Shown: piece by piece, positions 51,527-61,349 of the stretch
Numbering within the stretch: position 1 is the stretch's first letter
Layout of the letters: every line of letters starts with the position of its first letter
DNA from: Paraphaeosphaeria minitans
Lineage: Eukaryota > Ascomycota > Dothideomycetes > Pleosporales > Didymosphaeriaceae
Assembly: GCA_015832175.1 (NCBI GenBank)
Contig: WJXW01000004.1
Location: forward strand, 806,001 to 870,000
Length of the DNA stretch: 64,000 nucleotides
Reading direction: 5' to 3'
Made by a program: the position numbers and the translations under genes
The notes under the pieces: model-generated
Told to the model about the DNA's origin: nothing
Database searches by the model: none
Seen by the model: the letters and a program-made list of their open reading frames with translations, nothing else

Positions 51527-51982
51527 TGTTAGGATTTAGCTATACGTAAGTAGCGGGGCGCGAGCTTATTAGACTACTAGTCTATTAGAGTTAGCTAACT
51601 AAGCAGTTAGATAATAGGTTATAGGTCCTAAAGGTCTTAAGGACCGCACGGGCCTCGCCTATATAGGAACTCTAGGACGCGTGGGACTCGCCCGCACGGG
51701 ACTCTAGGATATATGGGACTCTAGGATATATAGGACTCTAGGACATATGGGACTCTAGGAAGTGTGGGACTACTTAGTATATAGGAACGCGAGAATAAGC
51801 TTCTTATACTCGTATTTAATCTATTTATTAATTTATTGTTTGGATTCTAGCAGACTAAATTGTTAACTTGTTATACTTTATAAGATACTATCGTATTAAT
51901 AAGACCTTTTACCTTCTGTAAGTACTCCTGCCCGAGAACTAATCTTAACCCTTTAGGACTAGCTACCCTCTTGGATTTAATA
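51527..51982 (+). repeat. Gypsy LTR, subtype II (3' LTR of element C)
   Basis: This 456-bp LTR begins TGTTAGGATTTAGC and ends TTTAATA (RIP form of TTTAACA). It is equal in length to the 5' LTR and differs from it almost only by transitions. The TSD AGTTA follows. Confidence 0.92.
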
Positions 51983-52035
51983 AGTTATAACTAGAGCTTA
52001 TCCTGTGTTATAAGTAGCGTTAGCTTATTTATATT

Positions 52036-52590
52036 ATGCCTAAATAACTTTCTAAGTCTAGTACCACCTATTACTATTACCTAACTAATTTTATTCACTC
52101 CTTTAGCGAAGTTATAGTTAAGAAATACTTAATATGTATAAAATATAACTATATCTATAAGGTTCACATTTAGTCTAGAAAATATAGGGAATATATTTAT
52201 TAAGGTTAATATTATAATATACGTGTTTTAGAGTCTAAGTTTAAGCGTTTACTTACAAAGAAAGAAAAGTTACGTGTATAGATTAAAGAGTTAAGAGAAA
52301 TATAGGAGGCTGCGTTTAAAGCCTATAAAAAGGTATTAAAGAAATTATAGGTCGTACGCGTATACAAAGATTAGTTACGTTAGTAAATAGACTTACTAGA
52401 TAAGCGTGCTAAAGATGCGATAGCAGTTAAAGAGAAGAATATTAAAGAGGCTAAATCTTATAAAGCCATTAATCTAGTAGTTAATAAGACTCTTCTAGGT
52501 CCTTTCTTGTCCCCTGCGATATAGAGCGCTTTTAAGGATTTCCTATTAGAGTTCTAGAATAATCTAGTATCTTTACTATCTTAGGTATAA
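52036..52590 (+). pseudogene. Antisense accessory ORF of Gypsy K (type IV)
   Basis: The same as the type IV copy in element D. From ATG at 52036 the frame continues for about 180 codons with TAG/TAA at Gln positions. It has the Cys/Tyr-rich knuckle region, then a Lys/Glu/Leu coiled coil and a tail with FLSP. The sequence between the subtype IV LTR and this ATG was split by element C, but the ORF itself was not. Confidence 0.6.
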
Positions 52591-52599
52591 ATATTATTA

Positions 52600-55500
52600 T
52601 ACTATATAGGTTATTAATAAAATTCTTGAATTTTTTATTAATAGTTTCCTAGGTAGTTCTCTAGTTTCTAAGTGTTTTCGCTGTGTAGGTAACCTTTCTA
52701 CTTAATAAGGTACGTTTTGTCTTACTAATTATATTCTAGAATTCTTTTAACTTTAAATTTATTCTCTTCTTCTATTCTGTAGTAGAAGGCGGTTCTAACT
52801 AGTGTATTAGGGTCTACTAGTTCTAGTAGTAATACGTAGAATACTAGGTGTATCTTTATATCTAGCAGTAGTTCTAACTTATAGTTTACTAGTGATATTT
52901 GCTTAGAAATGTAAAATAGTCTAACCTTAATATAATCTAGTTTCTTGTGTTTTTTCTTCTAAGTTTAAAAGTTCTTTATAAGTAGATATACTTTATCCCC
53001 TTTCTTTAGCTAAAGTGCTATTTTACATTTTTAATTTTAGTAAGAAATTAATTACTGCTAAGCTTTCTTAAGATTTTCTTAGAGTTATTAGTGTATTTTC
53101 TTTATATTTTCTACTATGTCTATAGCTTCTTTTACTTGAATTGTTGTAGGAAATTATTAATTAAAGAGATGTAGGTGTCTTCTATAGTTTGTATAGAATA
53201 GTGTATGTCCTAATACTGCTAATACTTTGTTATTATAGGCTAACTATGCTATAGATAGTAATAAAATCTAGTTATTCTTCTAACTATTATAGTAGATGCG
53301 TAGGTACGTTTCTATAGTTTAGTTTATACGTTCTGTGTATCTATCTATTTATAGATAGTAAGCTGTTAATAGCTTTTATTTTATTCTAAGTAAGGCTATA
53401 AGTGTTATCTAGTAATTTAATATAAAGAGCTTATCTCTATTGCTAATAATTATTTTTAGGATTCTATAGTGTCTAATTAGTTAGTCTAAGATAAGAAAAG
53501 CAAGTTTCTTTACTATTATTCTTTTAAGGCATAGAATAAGCTTAATATACTTAGTTAATTAGTAGACTATTACTAGTATACTGTTATATTTAATTCCTGT
53601 TGTTAGATCCTTAGAGTTTAGAATTCCTATGACAAAATCTATAGCAATATCTTTCTATAGTGCTGTTAGTATTCTAATTGCTTGCATCTCTCTATATTTA
53701 AGATATGTGCTATATTTGTTTCTTTAGTATTCTGCACATTTGCGGATATAAGTTGTTACAGCTTTCTTAATTCCTTTAAAGGTGTAATTCCTTTAGATAA
53801 GTTCTATTGTCTTTGTGATGCCTGGGTGTCCATACATAGGGTTATTGTGGTATTGTTAGATAATCTTGGTCTGTAGATGTTCTAGAACTTCTTAGTTAAT
53901 TACTAAAAGTTAATTTAGTTCTGCTGTTGGCTCTAGAGATCTATCTTTGGCTTTGCGAAGGATTGCGGAGAAGGTTTTTGCCTTTTCTTCTACTAGATTA
54001 CTTTGTTAGCTAAGAGTGTCTACTCTGCTATTTTCTTTCCTAGCTATATAGATGATTTTAAACTTATACTGCCTAGTAGTTTATAACTATCTTTGTTGTT
54101 ATGGCGTAAGTTCTTTTGTTATTGTGAACCTTAGAAGGTTCTTATAATCTGTGTAGATTTCTAGTATTAAGTAGCTAAGCGCGTAAATCCTTTAGTGCTT
54201 TAAGGCTTTAATAATAGTGTAGAGTTCTTTATTGTGTACGTTGTATCGTGTTTCGGCGTTATTAAATTTGCATGAGTAATAGGCAATTAGGTGCTATTTA
54301 CTGTTATATTCTTATTTAGTGTAGGCGCCTAGCGCAAGATTGCTAGTGTCTGTTTTAAAGCGTAATAGTTTATCGCCTCTAAAATAAACAAGGATAGGTT
54401 CTATAATATATGCTGTCTTAAGGAGTTAAAATAACATTCTATACTTATTTGTCTATTTAAAGGGTACGTCCTTCTTTGTAAGATTTGTTAAAGGTATTGT
54501 AACCTTTACGTAATTTTGGATGAATTGTTAATTGAATCTATAGAATCCTAAGAATTCTTGGATGTTCTTGGCTGTCTTTAGTATTAGCTAGTTCTTAATG
54601 TATTCGACCTTACTTAGTGCCATCTTAATTCCTTCTGTAGTGATAATGTGTCCTAGGAATTCGAGTTATTTAACGTTAAACTTACATTTCTTAAGTTTAA
54701 TATAAAGGTATACTTTGTCTAGTGCTTCTAGTACTGTCTGTATATGCTTAGTGTGGTCTAATTTGTTTTTAGAAAAGACGAGGATATTGTCTATATACGC
54801 GATAATAAATATATCTAGATATTTATAGAGTACGTTGTTAATAAGTGCTATAAAAGCTACTAGTGTATTTGTAAGTTTAAATAGCATAACCTTGTACTTA
54901 AATAGTCTGTAGCGTGATTGAAACGCTGTTTTCTATTCTTCACCTTTCTTGATTTGTATAAGGTGGTAACTGTCTCTTAGATCTATTATTGTGAATATCT
55001 TAGCTTGAGATAGTTGATCTCGTAACTCTATAATGTTTAGTAGTGGATATTAGTTCTTTATTATTATATTATTAAGTTGTTAGTAGTTAACGTATAGTCT
55101 GTCTAATCCATCCTTTTTCTTAATAAACATAAAAGGGCTTACTACTAGTGACTTTAATAGTTATATATATCCTTTCTTAAGGTTTGTTTTAATAAAATCA
55201 CGTTCTTTAAGGAGTTTTTCTTCTGTCTTACTATATAGTAGTTTAAAGGGTGGCGTCTTCCCTTCTTCTAGGTCTATTGTAAGATCCTAGGGTTAATATT
55301 CTGGTAGGTTTGCTTTTCTTTCCTTTTCTGTAAACATGTGTATCCATTTCCTGTACTCTCTTAGTAAGGTAAGGGGTATACTATTGTTCTTCTTCTTACG
55401 CTTTTTAATCTAGTGGTTTCTACTAGCGTCTACTAAGGTGTGCTTCCGTTTTTTGACTATCTATTACAGTATTATGTTGTTAATAACTTCCTTATCTACT

Positions 55501-57810
55501 ATTATTTTTAGTTAATGCGTAGGCTTTACTTGTAATGCATAATTGCAGCGTTTAAATATAATTTTCTTTATACCCTAGTTAATCTGCGGGTTGTATATTA
55601 TTAACTAAGGTAATCCTAAGACTAACTTATGCTTAGATCCTAGTAAGATATCTAAGGTAAGTTCCTCTCTATATTCTTGGACTATTATTGTGGTGGTAAC
55701 CTCCTAGTATATTTAAGGTGTCTTAGGCATTAGGGATCTATTCGCGACATAGATAATATAGGGTACTTTTTTCTCTAATATTATAAGTCCTGCTTATCTT
55801 GCTATCTAATAAGATATAAAGTTCCTTCCTGCTCCTAAGTCTATAAGAGCTTGAGCCTATATTCCTTTAAGCTATACTAGTAGCTTAACTAATGCTATAC
55901 TTACTGTGGCATTTAATTTAATAAAGGCGTTTTCTTGTCTAAGTTTAGGCCTAAAAAAGACATCTATTCGTGTAGGTTATAGTTGAGTTCTAGTGCCTAG
56001 TATGCGTTTCTAAGTATTCACTTCTATTATTGTTCTTAAGTACGTGGCTTATGTAGATTGTCTTTTTCTTCTTCCTATAAGGATGTTTTTCTGTTTTTTC
56101 TCCTACAGTCTTTACTGTTCCTGTGTACTAGTTAAATTAGTAGTTCTATTATTACTTCTTACGTAGGGCAGTTTGCAAAGCCGTCTAAACGTTTAGCTAT
56201 GTAGTGGTATTTGTAGTCTTGGTTTAGACATGTGTACTAGTATAGTTATATATAGTCTCTGTTAATAAGTATGTTACAGTATTTATTACCCTTTGGCGTA
56301 AGGTAAGGAAAGTATTTTATTTATTATTTATCCTAGAGGTGTTTATTGTAAGCTATAATAGGGTAGTCTGTCCATATCTATCTACAGCGCAGTTTCCTTC
56401 TAGGTTATTTCTTATTCTCCTTTTTCTCTGTCTTGTGTTGTGTGTATGTTGGTTCTTCGCAATGCGTCCATATACAGAATTAGTGTATAGGATTTTAGTG
56501 GTCTAGGTAGTACTTTAGTACGTAGTCTAACTTCTTATTTTTATAGGGTTGCATTCCTTTTGGTGCCTAGTGGGGTTCTATATAGTCCTAAACATTTAGT
56601 TTATACTTAGGTGACATAGGGTTGTCTTCTTCCTGCCTACTTTATGGGTAAGGAGTAGGAGATCTTAGTATCTCTTCTACGTCTTCTACGTTGTAGTATA
56701 CGTTAGAGTTGTCTTCTGGATCTTTGTATAGTTATAAGTTAAGTGAATTTAATTACTTACTTTATTCTAGTGTAACGCGTTAGTAACTAAATAGCGTTAT
56801 AATAACTTCCTATTCTTTATTAGGTTCTTAGTCCTTAATAGTTAGTATATTTAACTTAGTTTAATAGACTTTGTTCTTTAATCTATAGTTCCTGGCTATG
56901 TGGCCTAGTTTACTACATATAAAGTATTTACAGGTCTTAGTTATTAATTATTAACTTCTATTAAAGACGCGTTTATTAGGCTGCTTAGGGCCTATTCTTC
57001 CTCCTTTTCCTTTGCCTAAGTAGTTAAACTAGACATCTTCTATTAGTTTATATCTCTAGTAGTTCCTTAGCTATTGCTTTTAGACGATTCTAACAGGGTT
57101 CTTATAAACCACTTTTACTAGTTATCTAAAGCTTATCGCCCTAGGGTTTTAGTGGAGCTCCTGTTATAGTGAAAACTATTCTCTATTAATTCTAATAGTT
57201 TCTTTGTATAGTTTTTTAAGGTTAGCGATTTGTGCACTACTACGTAAGAGTCCCTTACGTAGTTTCTATTTAAGTCCTTATTTATACATATCCTAGAGAG
57301 ATTTATTATCCTAGTTAAGCTACACAGCGTATCTACAAAACTTAGCTGTATACTTAGCTACTAATTGTTTCTAAGTTATAGTCTAAATCTTTGCTTTTAT
57401 AATAGAGTCCTTATTAGTAATCCTAAAGAGTTGTTTAAGGTATTTCTTAAAGTTGTTATAATTCTTAATAATATTAACTGCATTAGCATAGTTGTCTGCG
57501 TAGTTGTTATTGTTGTTGTTATAGTCTATTCCTAGGTACTTTTTAAGGTAGGGATAGATCTATAATTCTGCATCTCTTTGTATATATATTACTGCGAAGA
57601 TAACCTTCTTTTTGTCTTTAAGAGGTTTGTCTAAGTTAAAGAAGTAGAGGTCTAACTAGAGAATCTAGACGTTAGTTTAAGATTATTCACTAAAGTAGAG
57701 ATTAGGTTTATGCGCCTTACTGCTATCCTTTATAAAAGTAATCTTAGCAGCACCTAAAGCTGTGGAAGAGGTAGGAGTTTATAAAGTACTTATATTAAGG
57801 GTGTTTAAGA
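52600..57810 (-). pseudogene. Gypsy K/M gag-pol, decayed
   Basis: Minus strand. The chromodomain lies near 52,640-52,740, integrase at about 53,250-53,850 and RNase H near 54,330. RT lies at about 54,640-55,150, with an open stretch at 54666-54887 reading FKLTNTLVAFIALINNVLYK and a box YIDN. The protease region lies near 55,840, the decayed zinc knuckle near 56,900-56,940, and gag at about 57,000-57,810. Somewhere here the DNA passes from element K (type IV end) to element M (type I end); the crossover point cannot be seen by eye because gag-pol is shared between subtypes. Confidence 0.78.
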
Positions 57811-58173
57811 TGTTAAATCTAAGAGGGTAGCTAGTCCTAAAGGGTTAAAGTTAGTTCTTAGGCAGGAGTACTTATAGAAGATAGAAGGTCTTATTAATAT
57901 AATAGTATCTTACAAAGTGTAATAAGTTAACAATTTGGTCTGCTAGAATCCAAACAATAGATTAATAAACAGATTAAACACGAGTATGGAGGTCCATCCT
58001 TATGTTCCTATATAATGGGGCTGCTCTGTTGCTTAGTGTTACTAAGCAACTGAGCACATTACGTGACCTAATCTAAGTTACTTGGCGTCTCTTTATTACG
58101 TTCGTAACCCTGTCGCCGTTCCATCACACCTTTATAAGCGCCCGAGTCCCACATTGTTATCTGGTACGTAACA
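57811..58173 (-). repeat. Gypsy LTR, subtype I, short form (5' LTR of element M)
   Basis: This 363-bp LTR runs from TGTTAAATCTAAGAGGG to GGTACGTAACA. It is 47 bp shorter than the 410-bp LTRs of element E because it has one U3 repeat unit instead of two. It is less RIP-mutated than most LTRs here. It directly abuts the transposase fragment at 58,174. Confidence 0.88.
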
Positions 58174-58935
58174 CTGTGTAAGAGCTCTTAATAAGTTAAA
58201 CTTTAAAGTCTACGTACTAGTAGATAACTCTAAATAATATAGAAATTACTATAGATACCTCTTCTAAAATATATTAGTAGCTATTAACTTTAATATAAAC
58301 TTTATATACGTCTTAGCTAGCTAGAAGGGCAGCGCTTACAACGCCTAGGTGCTTATAGACGCTTATTAATAAGAATTTATAGTTCCTCTAGGTAAGTATT
58401 ACCTAGTAGACGCTAAGTACATAAACAGCAATATAACGCTTATACTATATTATAGCGTATGCTATTACTTTTAAGAGATAGTGCAGCTACTAGATAGTAA
58501 GCCTTAAATAGTAGAAGAGCTATTTAATTACTAGTATAGTAGTCTCTAAAATATTATTAAGCGTATGTTTAGCGTCTTTAAGCGTTATTAGAGGATTTTT
58601 AAGAAGTTTTATAAGTTTAATATCGCAACTTAGGTTAAGCTTATATACACTCTTATAGCTATACATAATCTAATTAATTAAATAGGCAGCGTAGGTAAGG
58701 ACTTTAAGTAGCTACCTATATACACTAGTAAGTAGTATAAGAACTTTTTTTAGAAGGTTGCTATCGCAGAAGATTAATACCTAATAAATTAGCCTTTAAT
58801 AAGGGAGAAGTAGAAGTCGCAGCGTAAAGAGATAGTAAAAGAGATATAGGCATTGTATAAATAAGTAATTTAGGAAAGTAAGGTGTAGAAGAAAAGATGT
58901 AGGTTACTAGAGTAGTAATACTATAGAGGGTAAGT
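58174..58935 (+). pseudogene. PIF/Harbinger (DDE_Tnp_4-like) transposase, 3' half
   Basis: Plus strand, Gln restored at TAG/TAA. FIYVLASQKGSAYNAQVL is followed by VPLGKYYLVDAKY, where the second catalytic Asp of the family lies in a K(Y/F)YLxDAGY-type motif. Then come EELFNYQYSSLQNIIKRMF and a hydrophobic IYTLIAIHNLIN. These are the second and third blocks of the superfamily; the family's third acidic residue is expected in the E/KR(M/I)F block and appears as Lys here. The N-terminal half with the first Asp is missing, cut by the LTR at 58,173. A Lys/Arg/Gln-rich C-terminal tail follows. It is non-functional. Confidence 0.68.
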
Positions 58936-59049
58936 AAAACACTAACTAGCGCATAGACTACTATCGCTAGTCTTAGCGTGTTACGCTAATCTACTTTTAT
59001 ATACTTATTAACTTTCTATAAAAACTCTACAACCTACTTTTTTTTTTAA

Positions 59050-59900
59050 CTTACTATTACCCTTCTAAGTTAGTCTAATAGCGTACAGCCGCAGCTACTT
59101 ATTGCGTAGGATACCTAGCTACTTATTTACCTTATTCTTTACTTAGGTTTTCTGCACTAATTAAGGCTTAAGACTTAGATAGAGCTTAGCGATAAAAGGC
59201 GACTTAAAATACTTAGTAATTAGTATCTTTAAGTAGTAATCTAGGACGCTATACGTCTTTATAAAATAATTAATTACCTCCTACTAGGAATCCTTTAATA
59301 GAGCTTCTACTAATCCTCTAATTTCTATAGCTATATTACTAACCTGCTTACTTAACTTATTAGCTAAAGTTATCTTTTTATAAGATTTCTCTACTACAGT
59401 TAACGTCTCTATACGCCTTTTATAAGGCCCTAAAGTCTTTATCTTATTACTATCCTCCTTACTATTACTTTTAACTATTACTATAATTAATTAATTAATA
59501 TCTTTTACTCTAGCTCTATTAGTAATTACGCTATTAAATAGTCTCTCGTGTAAGTTCTTATACGCTAGAGGCTTTATATAATATTTTTAAGTATTTAGGT
59601 ATTTCTTAAAGTACTCTATTAGCGCCTAGCTATCTCCTATAATAACGCCAAACTCGTTTATAGTAAATCTAGAAAGGTTATTTAGCTCTTACTAGACTTT
59701 CTAGTCTACCTTATAGCTATTATAGTAATTTTTACACTACTAAATAGATAACACTACGTCTAGTAGAGACACTAAGGCTACTTTTTTAGCTACTACACAC
59801 TATGCTATTACTTTATAACTAGTATCTATATATTACTTATAGTCCTCTACCTACTCTATAAGCGCTAAGAAGAGTGTCTTAATTATATATAGTAACTATA
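59050..59900 (-). pseudogene. Myb/SANT-like DNA-binding protein of the Harbinger element
   Basis: On the minus strand one frame remains readable with Gln at stops. KTLFLALIEQVEDY is the first helix of a Myb/SANT-like domain. CKNYYNSYKVDQKVQQELN and RFTINEFGVIIGDSQALIEY follow, matching the pattern of fungal Myb_DNA-bind_3-type proteins (V/IW.ELN.LSGFGWDE). KPLAYKNLHERLFNSVI comes next, then a Ser/Lys-rich linker and a C-terminal KITLANKLSKQVSNIAIEI region. In PIF/Harbinger elements such a protein helps bring the transposase to the DNA. The start lies above 59,900 but cannot be fixed. It is decayed by RIP. Confidence 0.58.
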
Positions 59901-60215
59901 AACTCTAACCCTAGCTCTTTCTAGGCGTTAGCAATGCTATAAATGTTAATAAAAATAACGCTAGCGTCTATAATAGAGAAAAGAGAGTTAATATTAGTAA
60001 TAGTGTAGGCATTAAGCTTTATAAGAGCTTTTACAACGCCTTACACGCTAAAGTACTTAGAGTTAGTATAAAGGATTAATTAATAACACTAAAGTTTAAT
60101 AAGATAAGACTTTTAGATAGGTAGTTACTAAATATAGGTTAATCTAGATACGTTAGAAGCGGGTCTTTAGAACAATTTGTATAGCTACACTAACAAAAAA
60201 TTCTACGCTAGCGCT

Positions 60216-60702
60216 TTACTGAAACCGGGCGAGATCAAGCCCAGATCACGATTTGAGATCACGCCCACCGAACAGGCCCTTAGTGATCTTTGTCCATGTC
60301 TTCAAATGGCTCCAGCTGCATGCGTACTCACTCCAGAGCAGATGCTGTAGATGTTTCGTTCTAACCAGCTACGACGGTATCTACAAAGTCAACTACGGCG
60401 TCTCTAGATGCGCCACACACACAATCGGCGTCAAAGGGTTCGGGACGATGCCATTAATACATCATTTGGCGAATTCAGTGGTAGTGATGGAGACGTCCTG
60501 GATTTCTACTTTTTTTGTGATACTGTTTATACCTCGACGGTAGAAAGCCAACAACTTTATTTTCGTACACAACCGCCACATGGCCGCTACTGGCACTGGA
60601 TCTGGTTTACTATGAGTTGTCTCACTGAGCTTAGGAATAGTTGCTAATGCAGAGTAGTGCTGTCGACTAGAGCAACGGTTTCTCAAAACCTTTGGCACTT
60701 AG
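60216..60702. other. Normal-composition DNA next to the transposon block, no gene supported
   Basis: At about 60,205-60,220 the sequence changes within a few bases from AT-rich, CpA-poor DNA to DNA with balanced composition. Several short open frames exist on both strands up to about 60,700, but none shows a motif, a splice pattern or continuity that I can support. It may be the remains of a gene or intergenic DNA. Confidence 0.5.
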
Positions 60703-61065
60703 GAAGGCCGTGAATTCACCGAAGCCTACAAGACTTTCATGATACATCGTAACGTGATGGACGGTTTCAGCGCGCCCCTGAAGCACAGTGTTTCCACGCG
60801 TACACTTTCAACCTCGACTATTCAAAATACTTGCAAAAACCCTGTATATTCATTATGGATGTTTCGTGAATCATTGACTGTCCCGCTCAACAAGACTCCG
60901 TCGGCAGAGCACAATACGCTGAAACTTCTGAGCTCCTCGCTGCCATCCAATCCAATCGAATCCGCTACGTCAGACTGGCTCCGCGAGGGGTTGATTTCCC
61001 TTTGCCATGAACAACCGAACGCCTTCTCTGCCATTCGCTATGCGCTGTATCTATGCGATGGATAG
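60703..61065 (+). pseudogene. Possible BTB/POZ-like gene remnant (doubtful)
   Basis: An open frame of 120 codons lies between a TAG at 60700-60702 and a TAG at 61066. EGREFTEAYKTFMIHRNVM resembles the BTB pattern G.EF..H..V(L/M)...S. GLISLCHEQPNAFSAIRYAL resembles the later (I/V).L..(D/E)(D/E)P.AF...L..(L/I)Y part. There is no start codon in a good place, and the middle is unlike the family. The next stretch is antisense to a better supported gene. It could equally be a chance frame. Confidence 0.22.
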
Positions 61066-61075
61066 AGACACGTAC

Positions 61076-61349
61076 CTGGATGCCATTTACAGCTTTGAGA
61101 GCCATTTTTCGCTGTATCATACTCTTGTCCACACTGCCTGCATACAAGAAAGCGAATCGTTGCCTATGAATCGCGTTTGCGTCTTGAACATGTTGAATTT
61201 TGGTTGTTGGTGGATGAAGGATGAGCGAGCAGCTCTGCTGATGCCAGATCCCGCGCTGTGTCTGATTGAGTGATGATGTTGAGGAGTAATGCGCGCAAGC
61301 GTTCTGGAGCTGCAGCCGCAATCGCTTGCTCGGGTGTATCCTCGGCCAT
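61076..61349 (-). pseudogene. Cys-rich putative zinc-binding gene, 5' part with a stop
   Basis: From ATG at 61349-61347 the protein reads MAEDTPEQAIAAAAPERLRA and continues 61 codons to a TAG at 61166-61164. Beyond it the same frame runs on and gives a convincing metal-site pattern: CRQCGQEYD, then SCKWHPG, that is C-x2-C-x14-C-x2-H. It ends in a good fungal splice donor (G|GTACGT; last exon base 61076). Reading the TAG as CAG (Ser-Gln-Ala) restores one exon, and CAG to TAG is a CpA-to-TpA change. C-x2-C...C-x-(W/Y)-H-P-G is a motif I associate with conserved fungal hypothetical proteins; I cannot name the gene. A second exon is not clear, although an acceptor at about 61,028 would continue the frame for 69 codons. 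It is probably damaged and truncated. Confidence 0.5.

Larger units (their letters stand above)
45237..51982 (+). mobile_element. Ty3/Gypsy element C (subtype II), uninterrupted
   Basis: This 6,746-bp complete plus-strand copy has two 456-bp LTRs, the TSD AGTTA (45232-45236 and 51983-51987) and the polypurine tract AGAGAGGGAGGA before the 3' LTR. It is inserted between the LTR and the antisense ORF of element K. The empty site is visible in element D as CCTAGTTATAACTAGAG. It has the longest surviving RT open frame in the nest (109 codons), so it is probably one of the youngest insertions. Confidence 0.93.
44766..57810 (-). mobile_element. Ty3/Gypsy element K, interrupted by C; right arm mosaic
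   Basis: This minus-strand copy starts with a subtype IV 3' LTR and a type IV antisense ORF. Its leader is split by element C at AGTTA. From 51,988 it continues through antisense ORF, pol and gag to 57,810. The LTR that closes it (57811-58173) is subtype I, not IV. Flanks do not match either (GCCTT left, CTGTG right). The right part must therefore belong to a second element, here called M, joined somewhere within the shared gag-pol. Confidence 0.7.
58174..60210. mobile_element. PIF/Harbinger-type DNA transposon, RIP-degraded, left end cut
   Basis: It holds the C-terminal half of a DDE transposase on the plus strand and a Myb/SANT-like gene on the minus strand, converging near 58,950-59,050. 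This two-gene set is typical of PIF/Harbinger elements. The left end is removed by the Gypsy M LTR. The right end is near the composition change at about 60,210; I could not identify terminal inverted repeats by eye. Confidence 0.6.

Noticed and set aside
53682..53876. Plus-strand 64-codon frame
   Set aside because: It is antisense to the integrase region of Gypsy K/M; no independent support.
1..60215. tRNA or rRNA genes
   Set aside because: I looked for conserved tRNA boxes and rRNA cores by eye and saw none; a covariance-model scan would be needed to exclude them.
61007..61321. Plus-strand frame 61007-61273 and minus-strand frame 60965-61321
   Set aside because: Both overlap the Cys-rich exon in other frames; the CxxC...CxWHPG pattern plus splice donor supports only the chosen frame.
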